A stretch of DNA of 64,000 bases from Streptomyces spiramyceticus (GCF_028807635.1 NZ_JARBAX010000001.1:316001-380000), one strand, 5' to 3'; positions 17,100 to 25,509 are shown, numbered from the stretch's first letter. Notes: generated from the letters alone by a model not told the origin. Numbers and translations are program-made.

Positions 17100-18698
17100 A
17101 TGCGGATTCCGGCCGACCGGTGGGACTGGCTGTCGTCGCGCTGGCGGCGCGGCGCGGTCGCGGTGGTGCTCGGCGCGCTCCCCGCACTGGCCTTCCCCGA
17201 GCCGTCGCTTTGGTGGTTCGCGTACGTCGCCCTGGTGCCGTGGATGCTGCTGATCCGCACGGCGCCGACGGGCCGGCGCGCGGCGCTGGACGGCTGGCTG
17301 GGCGGCATCGGCTTCATGATCGCTGTGCATCACTGGCTGGTGCCGAGCCTGCATGTGTTCATCGTGGTCCTGGCCGGGCTGCTGGCTGTGCTCTGGCTGC
17401 CCTGGGGCTGGCTGGTCAGAAAGATGCTCGGAGGTACGCCGTCACTCACCCGGGCTACGGCCGCCCTGGTAGTCGTCCCCTCCGGTTGGCTGACGGCCGA
17501 ACTGGTCAGGTCCTGGGAGGGGCTGGGCGGACCCTGGGGGCTGCTCGGGTCGAGCCAGTGGCAGGTCGACCCGGCGCTGCGGCTGGCTTCGCTCGGCGGC
17601 ATCTGGCTGGTGAGCCTCCTGGTGGTCGCGGTGAACACCGGCATCACCGTGCTCGTGGCAGTGCCCTCCGCCCGCAAACCGGCGGCGGCCGGGGTGGTGG
17701 GCTGTGCGGTGGCGGCGGGCGCGGCCTGGGCGTGGGCGCCGCGCACCGAGGAGACCGGCCGGGTGCGGGTCGCGGTCGTTCAGCCCGGAATCGTCGGCGC
17801 CCAGGGTGGCCTCAGCGGCCGCGAGGGGCGCTTCGCGCGCAGCGAGGCGCTCACCCGAGACCTCGCCGGGCAGGACCTCGATCTGGTGGTCTGGGGCGAG
17901 AGCAGCGTCGGCCAGGACCTGGCGGCCCGCCCCGATCTGGCGGACAGAATAGCCGCTCTGTCCCGGACCGTCGGCGCCCCTCTGCTGGTCAATGTGGACG
18001 CGCGGCGCTCCGACCGGCCCGGCATCTTCAAGAGCTCCGTGCTCGTCGGCCCGCAGGGCCCGACCGGCAACCGCTACGACAAGATGCGCCTGGTCCCCTT
18101 CGGCGAGTACATCCCGGCGCGCGATGTGCTCGGCTGGGCCACATCGGTGGGCAAGGCCGCGGCCGAGGACCGCAGGCGCGGCGAGAGCCCGGTGGTGATG
18201 ACCCTGCCGGGCAGCGGCACGGCCGGCCTGCGGGTGGGTCCGCTGGTGTGCTTCGAGTCGGCGTTCCCCGACATGAGCAGGAAGCTGACCCGGAGCGGCG
18301 CCCAGGTCCTGGTCACGCAGTCGGCGACCTCGACGTTCCAGGAGAGCTGGGCGCCCGAGCAGCACGCCTCGCTCGCGGCAGTGCGGGCGGCGGAGAACGG
18401 CCGCCCCGTCGTGCACGCGACCCTGACCGGTGTCACCGCGGTGTACGGCCAGGACGGCGAAAGGATCGGCTCGACACTGGGTACGGACGACAGCGCGTCC
18501 GCGGTGTACGACATCCCGCTGGCCCAGGGCACCACGGTGTTCGTCCGCACCGGCGACTGGGCGGTCTACAGCGCACTGGCCGTGCTGGCGCTGCTGTGCG
18601 TGGCCGAGGGCGTACGGGCCCTCAGGCGGCCTGCTCCTGAGCCGCCCGAACCACCCGCTCGCACAGCTCGTGAGTCAGCAGCGCATCCTGGGCGCTGA
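17100..18698 (+). CDS. lnt: Apolipoprotein N-acyltransferase
   Basis: The 532-residue membrane enzyme adds the third acyl chain to lipoproteins. About seven membrane helices precede a periplasmic nitrilase domain (about 225-500). The Glu-Lys-Cys triad is visible as Glu 267 (VVWGESS), Lys 328 (RYDKMRLVPFGEYIP) and Cys 384 (GPLVCFESAFPD). The window also encodes several lipoproteins that may be its clients (peptide-binding protein, Rieske lipoprotein, a small secreted lipoprotein). Actinomycetes carry Lnt even though most Gram-positives lack it. Its end overlaps the convergent oxidoreductase gene by 77 bp. Confidence 0.93.
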   Translation: MRIPADRWDWLSSRWRRGAVAVVLGALPALAFPEPSLWWFAYVALVPWMLLIRTAPTGRRAALDGWLGGIGFMIAVHHWLVPSLHVFIVVLAGLLAVLWLPWGWLVRKMLGGTPSLTRATAALVVVPSGWLTAELVRSWEGLGGPWGLLGSSQWQVDPALRLASLGGIWLVSLLVVAVNTGITVLVAVPSARKPAAAGVVGCAVAAGAAWAWAPRTEETGRVRVAVVQPGIVGAQGGLSGREGRFARSEALTRDLAGQDLDLVVWGESSVGQDLAARPDLADRIAALSRTVGAPLLVNVDARRSDRPGIFKSSVLVGPQGPTGNRYDKMRLVPFGEYIPARDVLGWATSVGKAAAEDRRRGESPVVMTLPGSGTAGLRVGPLVCFESAFPDMSRKLTRSGAQVLVTQSATSTFQESWAPEQHASLAAVRAAENGRPVVHATLTGVTAVYGQDGERIGSTLGTDDSASAVYDIPLAQGTTVFVRTGDWAVYSALAVLALLCVAEGVRALRRPAPEPPEPPARTARESAAHPGR

Positions 18699-19527
18699 GC
18701 AGCTTTCCGGCCCGTACGGCATCGAGGAAGGACACGACGGCCTGCTCGATGCCGCGCTGGCGAGCCACCGGCACCCAGTCCCCGCGGCGGCGGACGGTCG
18801 GCTGCCCCTTGTGGTCCACGACCTCGGCGAGGTTGATGACCTGGCGCTTGGTGTCCTGCCCGGAGACTTCGAGAATCTCCTCGGTGGATCCGTTCATCCT
18901 GTTCATGGTGCCGATGGCGGTGAATCCCGCACCGGAGAGCTGGAGGACGACGTGGTGCATCAGCCCGTCGACAACCCTGGCCCGTACGTCGATGTGGTCG
19001 ACCGTTCCGGGCACCAGGAAGCGCAGGGTGTCGACGACATGGATGAAGTCGTCGAGGACGAGGCTGCGCGGCTCCTCGGGGAGGCCGACGCGGTTCTTCT
19101 GCATGAAGATCAGGTCGCGCGGATGCTCGATGCATTGTGCGTAACCGGGCGCGAGACGGCGGTTGAAGCCGACGGCCAGGCTGACGCCGCGCTCGTCCGC
19201 GAGGCGCACCAGCCGCTCGGAGTCGGCGAGTTCGTACGCGAGGGGCTTGTCGACGTACGTCGGTACGTCCGCTTCCAGGAGCCGGGTCACGATCTCGGGG
19301 TGCACGGCGGTGGGCGCGTGTACGAACGCGGCGTCCAGGCCCTGGGCGAGCAGCGCGTCGACGCCGGTGTGGCGCTGGGCCGGTGGGATGCGGTAGGTCT
19401 CGGAGACCCGCTCCAGGGTGGTGGGAGTGCGGGTCTGCAGGTGGAGTTCGAGCCCCGGCACGGTCGTCAGTACGGGCAGATATGCCTTCTGCGCGATGTC
19501 TCCGAGACCGATGACGCCGACCTTCAC
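18622..19527 (-). CDS. Gfo/Idh/MocA family oxidoreductase
   Basis: The 301-residue protein has an N-terminal Rossmann domain (VGVIGLGDIAQKAYLPVL), the conserved Lys motif of the family in YVDKPLAYE (the EKP-like motif is DKP here), and the C-terminal alpha/beta domain. The active-site acid or His lies near DDFIHVVDTLRFL. Such enzymes use NAD(P) to oxidise or reduce sugar or inositol derivatives. It has no neighbouring sugar genes. Stop-side overlap with lnt is 77 bp, tail to tail. Confidence 0.83.
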   Translation of the reverse strand: MKVGVIGLGDIAQKAYLPVLTTVPGLELHLQTRTPTTLERVSETYRIPPAQRHTGVDALLAQGLDAAFVHAPTAVHPEIVTRLLEADVPTYVDKPLAYELADSERLVRLADERGVSLAVGFNRRLAPGYAQCIEHPRDLIFMQKNRVGLPEEPRSLVLDDFIHVVDTLRFLVPGTVDHIDVRARVVDGLMHHVVLQLSGAGFTAIGTMNRMNGSTEEILEVSGQDTKRQVINLAEVVDHKGQPTVRRRGDWVPVARQRGIEQAVVSFLDAVRAGKLLSAQDALLTHELCERVVRAAQEQAA

Positions 19528-19548
19528 AGGGGCCTCCCTAACGCTGAC

Positions 19549-20784
19549 TTACTGGTTCCGGACCTGAGAGTCCCGTGCCTCGGCAGCATACGTGCGCTGC
19601 GGCGGCTGCCAGTCGGCGATGCGGTCGAAGGCGCGCAGGGCGAGGCCGGGGCCGAAGCGGGCGAGGGTCATCAGGGTGTCGCGCGCGGCGACGGCGGGGG
19701 CGCTGCTGAGGGACACCAGCTTGGCGATCTGCGCCGACTTCCGGACGATGCCGCTGGTACGCGGCAACCGGTCGGCGCTGTACGCCGCGAGGCCGGCCCC
19801 GAGGGCACCGGCGTCCGGGATGTGGTGCGCGAGGACGATGCCGTCCTCGATGGCCTGGTTGCCGCCCTGCCCCATGGTCGGGGCCATGGCGTGCGCGGCG
19901 TCGCCGAGCAGCGCGGTCCTGCCCCGGTGGAAGGCGGGCAGGGGCGTGATCAGGTGGTGTACGTCGTGCCGCAGGACCTGGCCGGGTTCGGCGGCAGCGA
20001 TGATCCCGGGTACCGGGTCGTGCCAGTCGCCGAACCTGCGCAGCAGTTCGGCCTTCTCGCCGTCGGGCGCGTGGCCTCCGGCGGGGGTCACGGCAGCGGC
20101 GTACGCGTAGACGCGGCCGTCCTTGAGCGGCTGGGTGCCCCACAGGGCGCCGCGGCCCCAGGTCTCGTGCGGGGCGAAGGGCCGGCCGGGGGCGGGCACG
20201 ACGACGCGCCAGGTGGTGATTCCGGCGTACGCGGGGCCGGGGTGGCCGGGGAACAGGGCGCGGCGCATCGCGGAGTTGATGCCGTCGGCGCCGATGACGA
20301 GGTCGGCCTCGATGTCCCCGTCGGGCGTACTGACCACGGCTTTGCGGCCGCCGTGCCCGTCGGCCGCGGCCGCCGTGCCCGGGTCGGCGAGCGACGCCGC
20401 TGCCCCGGTGCGTACGGCGTCGTCGGGCAGGCGGGAGACGAGGCGGTCGACGAGGATGGCGCGGTGGACGAGGACGAGGGGGCCGCCGAAGCGTTCGGTG
20501 GCGGCGGAACTGCTCATCCGGGAGAGCCAGCGCCCGGATGGGGTGCGCATGCCGCCGTCGCCCTGCCACGCGGCCAGTGCGCGGATCTCGTCGCCGAGGC
20601 CGATGACGTCGAGGGCCCGGTGCGCGTTGGGGGCGAGGCCGATGCCGGCGCCGACGGCTTCCAGGGCCGGGGCGCGCTCCAGGACGGTGACGTGCCAGCC
20701 GCGCTGGTGCAGGGCTACGGCGGCGGTGAGGCCACCGATGCCGCCTCCGACGACGACGGCGTGGGGCTTGGGAGTGGTGCGCAT
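19549..20784 (-). CDS. FAD-dependent monooxygenase (PheA/TfdB group A type)
   Basis: The 411-residue flavoprotein has GGGIGGLTAAVALHQRG as the dinucleotide-binding loop, the GADGINSAMRR segment, and GRTALLGDAAHAMAPTMGQGGNQAIEDG as the FAD GD motif. This is the set of group A aromatic hydroxylases. It likely uses NAD(P)H and O2 to hydroxylate a ring or oxidise a secondary metabolite. It is divergent from the TetR gene, and the two palindromes between them mark it as the regulated target. Confidence 0.88.
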   Translation of the reverse strand: MRTTPKPHAVVVGGGIGGLTAAVALHQRGWHVTVLERAPALEAVGAGIGLAPNAHRALDVIGLGDEIRALAAWQGDGGMRTPSGRWLSRMSSSAATERFGGPLVLVHRAILVDRLVSRLPDDAVRTGAAASLADPGTAAAADGHGGRKAVVSTPDGDIEADLVIGADGINSAMRRALFPGHPGPAYAGITTWRVVVPAPGRPFAPHETWGRGALWGTQPLKDGRVYAYAAAVTPAGGHAPDGEKAELLRRFGDWHDPVPGIIAAAEPGQVLRHDVHHLITPLPAFHRGRTALLGDAAHAMAPTMGQGGNQAIEDGIVLAHHIPDAGALGAGLAAYSADRLPRTSGIVRKSAQIAKLVSLSSAPAVAARDTLMTLARFGPGLALRAFDRIADWQPPQRTYAAEARDSQVRNQ

Positions 20785-20799
20785 AACGCCTCCTCGGCA

Positions 20800-20842
20800 A
20801 CTACAGGTGTAGTGACTCCGCCAACCGTACTACAGCTGTAGT
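20800..20842. promoter_or_regulatory. Twin palindromic operators for the adjacent TetR regulator
   Basis: Two 14-bp palindromes, ACTACAGGTGTAGT at 20800-20813 (arms ACTACA/TGTAGT, GG centre) and ACTACAGCTGTAGT at 20829-20842 (perfect to the centre), lie 29 bp centre to centre in the 78-bp divergent gap. They flank both transcription starts. This is the expected binding arrangement of a TetR protein that controls itself and the monooxygenase. Confidence 0.88.
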
Positions 20843-20862
20843 CCTCGCGGTAGGTTGTTCCC

Positions 20863-21474
20863 ATGACCGCCGCACGCACCGCCACGGGACGCTCCCGCGC
20901 TGAGCTGATCACCGACACCGCGCTGACTCTGCTCGTCGAGCGCGGCATGCGCGGGCTCACCCACCGGGCGGTGGACGAACTCGCCGGACTCCCCCAGGGC
21001 TCGACGTCCAACTACGCGCGCACCCGGCAGGCCCTGCTCGAAGCGACGGTGCGGCGGCTGGCGGAACGTGAGGCGCAGGTGCTCGCCCTGGAGGAGATGC
21101 CGTCGCCGTCGGCCGGTCTGGACGGCCTCATCGACGCGCTCTCCCTCGTCCTGCACCGCCATCTGACTCAGCACCGCGCGCTGCTCGTGGCCCGTTACGA
21201 GCTGGGCCTGGAGGCAACGCGCCGGCCCGAGCTCCGGGAGTTCTACGACGCGGCGGGCAGGCACCGCTTCCGGGAGCCGCTCAACGCGCTGATGGCAGCG
21301 GCCGGTTCGACGGAACCGGAGCGGCACGCTCTGTCCCTGGTGGCCTGGTGCGAGGGCCTGATGTTCTCCTGCGCGGCGGGTGCGTACCACTCGTCGGTGC
21401 CCGGCCGGGAAGAACTGCGCACGGGCTTCGCCGAGTTGCTGCGCGGGATGCTGGGCAGCCGGCCGGGCGAATAA
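20863..21474 (+). CDS. TetR/AcrR family transcriptional regulator
   Basis: The 203-residue regulator has the helix-turn-helix in residues about 15-60 (LITDTALTLLVERGMRGLTHRAVDELAGLPQGSTSNYARTRQALLEA). It has an effector-binding all-alpha C-terminal domain, with a short spacer. It is divergent from the flavin monooxygenase and very likely binds the two ACTACA palindromes next to its start. The ligand might be the monooxygenase substrate, a common arrangement for antibiotic or aromatic resistance genes. Confidence 0.9.
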   Translation: MTAARTATGRSRAELITDTALTLLVERGMRGLTHRAVDELAGLPQGSTSNYARTRQALLEATVRRLAEREAQVLALEEMPSPSAGLDGLIDALSLVLHRHLTQHRALLVARYELGLEATRRPELREFYDAAGRHRFREPLNALMAAAGSTEPERHALSLVAWCEGLMFSCAAGAYHSSVPGREELRTGFAELLRGMLGSRPGE

Positions 21475-21505
21475 GTCCTGGCGGTGAGCTGCCCGGTGAG
21501 TGACG

Positions 21506-22024
21506 ATGGCCGTCATGACTACACCTGAGCGCACCGAAGCGTCCACCACAGCCGGCGAGCGCGACATGCTGGAAGGCTGGCTGGAGTTCCACCGCGAGAC
21601 ACTCGCCCAGAAGTGTGCGGGCCTGACCGATGAGCAGTTGCGGGAGACGGCGGTACCGCCGTCGGAGCTTTCCCTGCTCGGTCTCGTACGGCACATGGCG
21701 GAGGTCGAGCAGGCCTGGTTCCGCAATGTGCTCGCCAACGAGCAGGTTCCGCCGCTCTACTACACCGACGAGGACAGGGACGGCGACTTCCATGTCACCG
21801 ACCAGGACACGTGGGCGGAGGCGGAGGCGAGCTGGCGCGATGCGATCGCCCGGGCGCGGGAGCTGGCCGCGCCGCGCTCGCTCGACGACCTCGGCGAGGG
21901 GAAGCACCGCCGCGGGGACATCAACCTCCGCTGGATCTACGTCCACATGATCGAGGAGTACGCCCGCCACAACGGCCACGCGGACCTGTTGCGAGAACGC
22001 ATCGACGGCACGACTGGCGACTAG
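21506..22024 (+). CDS. DinB-like metal-dependent protein (DUF664 type)
   Basis: The roughly 172-residue four-helix protein has the DinB/DUF664 metal-ligand pattern: RHMAEVEQAWFRN with its His, and HMIEEYARHNGHAD with further His residues near the C-terminus. In mycothiol- and bacillithiol-using organisms, DinB-family proteins are often thiol-dependent transferases; which thiol this one uses is not known. ATG 21506 is favoured by a GGTGAG at 21495-21500; GTG 21500 and ATG 21515 are alternatives. It shares orientation with the TetR gene, 31 bp downstream. Confidence 0.82.
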   Translation: MAVMTTPERTEASTTAGERDMLEGWLEFHRETLAQKCAGLTDEQLRETAVPPSELSLLGLVRHMAEVEQAWFRNVLANEQVPPLYYTDEDRDGDFHVTDQDTWAEAEASWRDAIARARELAAPRSLDDLGEGKHRRGDINLRWIYVHMIEEYARHNGHADLLRERIDGTTGD

Positions 22025-22044
22025 GAGCGCCTTGCGGGGCGGGC

Positions 22045-22174
22045 CCCCACCCCGCCCCTTCCCGCTGTGACATTTACGGCTGCCGCCGCGCGAGGGGCTC
22101 CGCCCCAGACCCCGCCCGAAAAGCCTCCGGGGCCTGGGGGCTTGCCCCTCGTTACGGGAAGGGGCGGGGTGGGG
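22045..22174. repeat. Perfect 20-bp inverted repeat with GC-rich interior
   Basis: The left arm at 22045-22064 and the right arm at 22155-22174 are exact reverse complements (20 bp each). They enclose a segment rich in nested GGGGCTCCGCCCC-type palindromes. It separates the DinB-like gene from a GTG-start lipoprotein gene. Similar GGGGCGGGGTGG sequence occurs in the intergenic region near 37261, and I recall similar GC-rich elements dispersed in Streptomyces intergenic DNA. Confidence 0.7.
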
Positions 22175-22266
22175 AAAATCCAGCGTCCCGCCCCCGCGTC
22201 ACCCATGTGGGCCAATCTGCGCCCCGGCCTCCCAGAAACACGCTCACGCCCACGAGAGTTGCGCGG

Positions 22267-22746
22267 GTGAACCGAACTCGAACCACAGCGATGATCCTGG
22301 CGGGCGTGGCCGTCTCGGCCGTCTCCGGATGCGTGGCGGTGGAACCGCAGCCCGCCCGCTTACCGGCGACGGAACCCCCGCGTCTCTCCCAGGACGTACA
22401 GCCGCACATCCTGAAGCCACCGATCGTGCAGGCCCCCGCGCTGGAGGCCCTCGACGCCGCTCTCCCGCCGAAGCCGTCGCCGAGCGCCACGCCCAGGACG
22501 TCGCCGCGCGAGACCCCCGCCGTACGGCGTACCGCACCCCCCGCACCGCCCCGGAAAGCCACGCCCGCGCGGCCCGCGCCCCCGAGGACCGCCGCACCGA
22601 AGCCCCGCAGCCTGCCGGTCTTGCCCGATCCCGCCGCCCCTCCCTCCATCCCGCAGACGGACGTGTGCGCACTCGGAGAGGGCTACGGCGGGTGGCAGCC
22701 CGGCAGCCCCGAGGCGCGCATCTGCCGTGAGGCGTACGGACGTTGA
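22267..22746 (+). CDS. Proline-rich secreted lipoprotein, unknown function
   Basis: The 159-residue protein starts at GTG 22267 (VNRTRTTAMILAGVAVSAVSGC). A basic N-terminus, a hydrophobic stretch and the AVSGC lipobox mark it as a lipoprotein with Cys about 22. The middle is a disordered Pro/Ala/Thr linker of about 90 residues. The C-terminus is a compact motif (CALGEGYGGWQPGSPEARICREAYG) with a Cys pair that may be disulfide-linked. It could be anchored to the membrane by Lgt and Lnt. Confidence 0.7.
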   Translation: MNRTRTTAMILAGVAVSAVSGCVAVEPQPARLPATEPPRLSQDVQPHILKPPIVQAPALEALDAALPPKPSPSATPRTSPRETPAVRRTAPPAPPRKATPARPAPPRTAAPKPRSLPVLPDPAAPPSIPQTDVCALGEGYGGWQPGSPEARICREAYGR

Positions 22747-22780
22747 CCGCGCATCACGCACATCTCGCGCATCTCGCGCA

Positions 22781-23254
22781 TCACCCCGCTTCCGCGAGCC
22801 TTCTCTCCAGACGTTCGATGGCCGCACGGACACCGTCCCCGTAACCGTCGTCCCCCAGCGCGTCGGACGCCGCCCGTGCCCGGAACAGATGGGTGCGCGC
22901 GGCGTCGGGCCGGTGCAGCTTCAGGTAGTCGGCGGCGAGATTGAGATGCAACGAGGGGTAGAAACCACGCACCGCCACCGACGAATCGTGTTGCGCGACC
23001 CTCTCGTCTGTCAGCCCGTCGGCGGCGGCCAGCGCCCTGAGATCCCAGGCGAGTTCATCACCGGCGTCGTCCTGGGTGTCCGCCATGTAGTGCGCGAGGG
23101 TGCAGCGGTGGAAGGGATCGCCGTCCTCTCCGATCTCGTCCCACAGCACACCGAAGCGGTTGCGCGCCTCCTCGCGGTCACCGGCGTGGAGAAGCATGAC
23201 CGCCTGCCCGATCCGCGTCATGGTGGCGTCCTCCGACGTCTCCTGCTGCTCCAT
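22781..23254 (-). CDS. TPR-like tetratrico repeat protein, unknown function
   Basis: The 157-residue all-helical protein has helix-pair periodicity like tetratricopeptide repeats (QAVMLLHAGDREEARNRFGVLWDEIGEDGDPFHRCTLAHYMADT, then LAADYLKLHRPDAARTHLFRARAASDAL). It probably acts as a protein-interaction adaptor. ATG 23254 is preceded by GGAGAG about seven bases away. A later Met at residue 12 is possible. No operon partner is apparent. Confidence 0.72.
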   Translation of the reverse strand: MEQQETSEDATMTRIGQAVMLLHAGDREEARNRFGVLWDEIGEDGDPFHRCTLAHYMADTQDDAGDELAWDLRALAAADGLTDERVAQHDSSVAVRGFYPSLHLNLAADYLKLHRPDAARTHLFRARAASDALGDDGYGDGVRAAIERLERRLAEAG

Positions 23255-23334
23255 CGCCGCGCTCTCCTGCCGTCCGCGAGCCCATTCAACATGCTGACGA
23301 TCTCGACGCTAGACCCCACCACTGACAATCCGGC

Positions 23335-24306
23335 TCAGGCAGAGCCCTGGTAGCGCTCAGCCAGTCCTGTGACCGTCCGGGCCAACTCCGCGCGCAGCTC
23401 CGGCGGACCGAGCACCTCCACCTCGAGCCCGAGCCGCAGCAGATCCCCCACCGCGACGGGCAATGCCTCTATGCGCAGTACGGTCTTGAACCAGCCGTCC
23501 GCATCCGGCGGCCCTGCCTCGCGCACCGCCTCCGCACCGGCCGCCCCGTACTGCACCGGCAGCAGCTTCGCGCCGCGCTGAGACACCCGCAGCAGGGCCT
23601 CGCCGCGCAGCACCCCGGATTCCATCCGGCGTGTGCTCTCGTTCCAGTACGCCGCGAGGTCGAACCCGGCCGGCCGCTCGAAGGTCTCCTCCAGCGCCTG
23701 CACCGCGAGCATCCGCGACACCCGGTAGGTGCGCACCGACCCGCCCGCGTCCGCCGCGAGATACCAGTTGCCGCCCTTGAGTACGACGCCCAGTGGCGCC
23801 AGTTCGCGGTGCACGTCGCCGCGCCAGGCCCGGTAGTGGACGCGCAGTTTCCGCTGCCGCCAGACCGACCCGGCGACCTCCGCCAGGTACGGCACGGGAT
23901 CGGCGTCGCGGAACCAGGCAGGAGCATCGAGATGGAACCGCTCCTGGACGAGCCGGGTGCGCTCCCCCAAGCCGCCGGGCAGGGCCGCTCCGAGCTTGAG
24001 CTGCGCCGTCGTCAGGTCGGCCGCCAGCCCCAGTTCGGCCGCGGCAGCAGGCATTCCGGCGAAGTGCAGCGACCCGGCCTCGTCGACTGTCAGACCGGTC
24101 AGCCGGGTGCGGTAGCCGTCCATCAGGCGGTAGCCGCCGGCGGGTCCGCGGTCGGCGTACACCGGTACTCCCGATGCGGCGAGTGCCTCGACATCCCGGT
24201 AGACGGTACGGACCGAGACCTCCAGCTCGGCGGCCAGTTCGGGGGCGGTCATCCGGCCCCGGTTCTGGAGCAGCAGGAGCAGCGAGAGCAGACGGTCGGC
24301 GCGCAT
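23335..24306 (-). CDS. YafY-type HTH-WYL transcriptional regulator
   Basis: The 323-residue regulator has an N-terminal HTH_11 domain (LLLLLQNRGRMTAPELAAELEVSVRTVYRDVEALAASGVPVYADRGPAGGYRL) and a WYL domain beginning near KLRVHYRAWRG, with a WCX-like C-terminal part. WYL domains sense nucleotides or oligonucleotides or other ligands. It is divergent from a DUF3224 gene. A perfect inverted repeat between them is the likely operator. This regulator/DUF3224 layout recurs in Streptomyces. Confidence 0.9.
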   Translation of the reverse strand: MRADRLLSLLLLLQNRGRMTAPELAAELEVSVRTVYRDVEALAASGVPVYADRGPAGGYRLMDGYRTRLTGLTVDEAGSLHFAGMPAAAAELGLAADLTTAQLKLGAALPGGLGERTRLVQERFHLDAPAWFRDADPVPYLAEVAGSVWRQRKLRVHYRAWRGDVHRELAPLGVVLKGGNWYLAADAGGSVRTYRVSRMLAVQALEETFERPAGFDLAAYWNESTRRMESGVLRGEALLRVSQRGAKLLPVQYGAAGAEAVREAGPPDADGWFKTVLRIEALPVAVGDLLRLGLEVEVLGPPELRAELARTVTGLAERYQGSA

Positions 24307-24322
24307 GGCCCAAGTCTGACCT

Positions 24323-24351
24323 CCGTACCTGACAGAAGGTGTCAGGTACGG
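24323..24351. promoter_or_regulatory. Perfect 12-bp inverted repeat, operator for the WYL regulator
   Basis: CCGTACCTGACA at 24323-24334 and TGTCAGGTACGG at 24340-24351 are exact reverse complements around a five-base spacer. They sit between the WYL regulator start (24306) and the DUF3224 start (24412). The symmetry and position make it the probable autoregulatory and target operator. Confidence 0.88.
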
Positions 24352-24411
24352 ACCGGAGGCTGGTTCCCAGGAGCGCGAGAACAGTCGCGCCGGATCTTGA
24401 GAGGAACGTCC

Positions 24412-24816
24412 ATGCCCACACAGGCCACCGGAACCTTCACCTTCACCGACTGGGAAGAGAAGCCGGTCAGCGGCGCGGAGGACGGCCCCAGGACGGCCGT
24501 CGCCACCGTCACCAATGCGTTCAGCGGTGTCGTCGCGGCGGCCGCGACGTCGTGCATGTACACGATCGCGTACGTCACCGCGAAGACCGGCAGCTTCTCC
24601 GGTTACGAGCTGATCAGCGGCTCGGTGGCAGGCCGCGAGGGGACGTTCGTGCTGGAGGAGCGGGGCACCTTCGACGACGCGGGCACGGTCTGCGCCTTCG
24701 AGGTGGTGCCGGGCTCGGGCACCGGCGAGCTGGCCGGGCTGAGCGGGACGGGCGGCTTCACCGCGCGGCACGGCGAGCCGGCCGTCCCGTACACCTTGAC
24801 GTACGGCCTCAGCTGA
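24412..24816 (+). CDS. DUF3224 domain protein
   Basis: The 134-residue protein is a small all-beta barrel of the DUF3224 family (allene-oxide-cyclase-like barrel). Features are TGTFTFTDWEEKP at the start, repeating strands, and the conserved GxFxGYELISGSVAGREGTFVLEERGTFD and GSGTGELAGLSGTGGF. It probably binds or isomerises a small hydrophobic molecule, with no proven function. GAGAGGAA precedes the ATG. It is expected to be controlled by the divergent WYL protein. It converges on ung with nine bases between. Confidence 0.85.
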   Translation: MPTQATGTFTFTDWEEKPVSGAEDGPRTAVATVTNAFSGVVAAAATSCMYTIAYVTAKTGSFSGYELISGSVAGREGTFVLEERGTFDDAGTVCAFEVVPGSGTGELAGLSGTGGFTARHGEPAVPYTLTYGLS

Positions 24817-24825
24817 TCAGGGCGG

Positions 24826-25509
24826 TCAGCCCAGGTTGGGTACGGTCCAGTCGATCGGCTCGTGGCCCTGCGCCGCCACCGCCTCGTTGATCTGCGTGAA
24901 CGGACGGGACCCGAAGAACTTCTTCGCCGACAGGGGCGACGGGTGCGCGCCCTTCACCACCGCGTGCCGCTCCTCGTCGATCAACGGCAGCTTCTTCTGG
25001 GCGTAGTTGCCCCACAGCACGAAGACCGCGGGGTCGGGCCGCGAGGCCACGGCGCGGATCACCGCGTCCGTGAACTTCTCCCACCCCTTGCCCTTGTGGG
25101 AGTTGGGCTCGCCGGCCCGCACCGTCAGTACGGCGTTGAGCAGCAGGACACCCTGCTCGGCCCACGGCATCAGATAGCCGTTGTCCGGGATCGGGGTGCC
25201 CAGCTCCGCGTTCATCTCCTTGTAGATGTTCCGCAGGGACGGCGGCACCCTGACGCCGGGCCGCACCGAGAAGCACAGGCCGTGCCCCTGGCCCTCGCCG
25301 TGGTAAGGGTCCTGGCCGAGAACCAGGACCTTCACCTTGTCGTACGGCGTCGCGTCGAGCGCGGCGAAGACCTCCTCGCGCGGAGGGTAGACCGGACCGT
25401 TCGCCCGCTCCTTCTCGACGAATTCGGTGAGCTGCTGGAAATAGGGCTTCTGCAGCTCGTCCCCGAGGACGCCGCGCCAGGATTCGGGCAGCATGTCGGT
25501 GTCGGTCAC
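24826..25509 (-). CDS. ung: Uracil-DNA glycosylase, family 1
   Basis: The 227-residue base-excision repair enzyme removes uracil from DNA. GQDPYH contains the catalytic Asp 67, and HPSPLS has His 189 that binds the uracil O2 and the Leu loop that wedges the base out. The length and full set of UDG motifs match family 1. ATG 25509 is followed by MTDTDMLPESWRGVL. It is not in an operon with the neighbouring genes. Confidence 0.95.
   Translation of the reverse strand: MTDTDMLPESWRGVLGDELQKPYFQQLTEFVEKERANGPVYPPREEVFAALDATPYDKVKVLVLGQDPYHGEGQGHGLCFSVRPGVRVPPSLRNIYKEMNAELGTPIPDNGYLMPWAEQGVLLLNAVLTVRAGEPNSHKGKGWEKFTDAVIRAVASRPDPAVFVLWGNYAQKKLPLIDEERHAVVKGAHPSPLSAKKFFGSRPFTQINEAVAAQGHEPIDWTVPNLG

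Noticed and set aside
18430..20841. Very long open frame on the plus strand across the Gfo-type oxidoreductase and monooxygenase genes
   Set aside because: It is opposite two well-supported minus-strand genes, has no recognisable domains and an odd Gly/Val/Arg/Asp composition typical of antisense frames in high-GC DNA.
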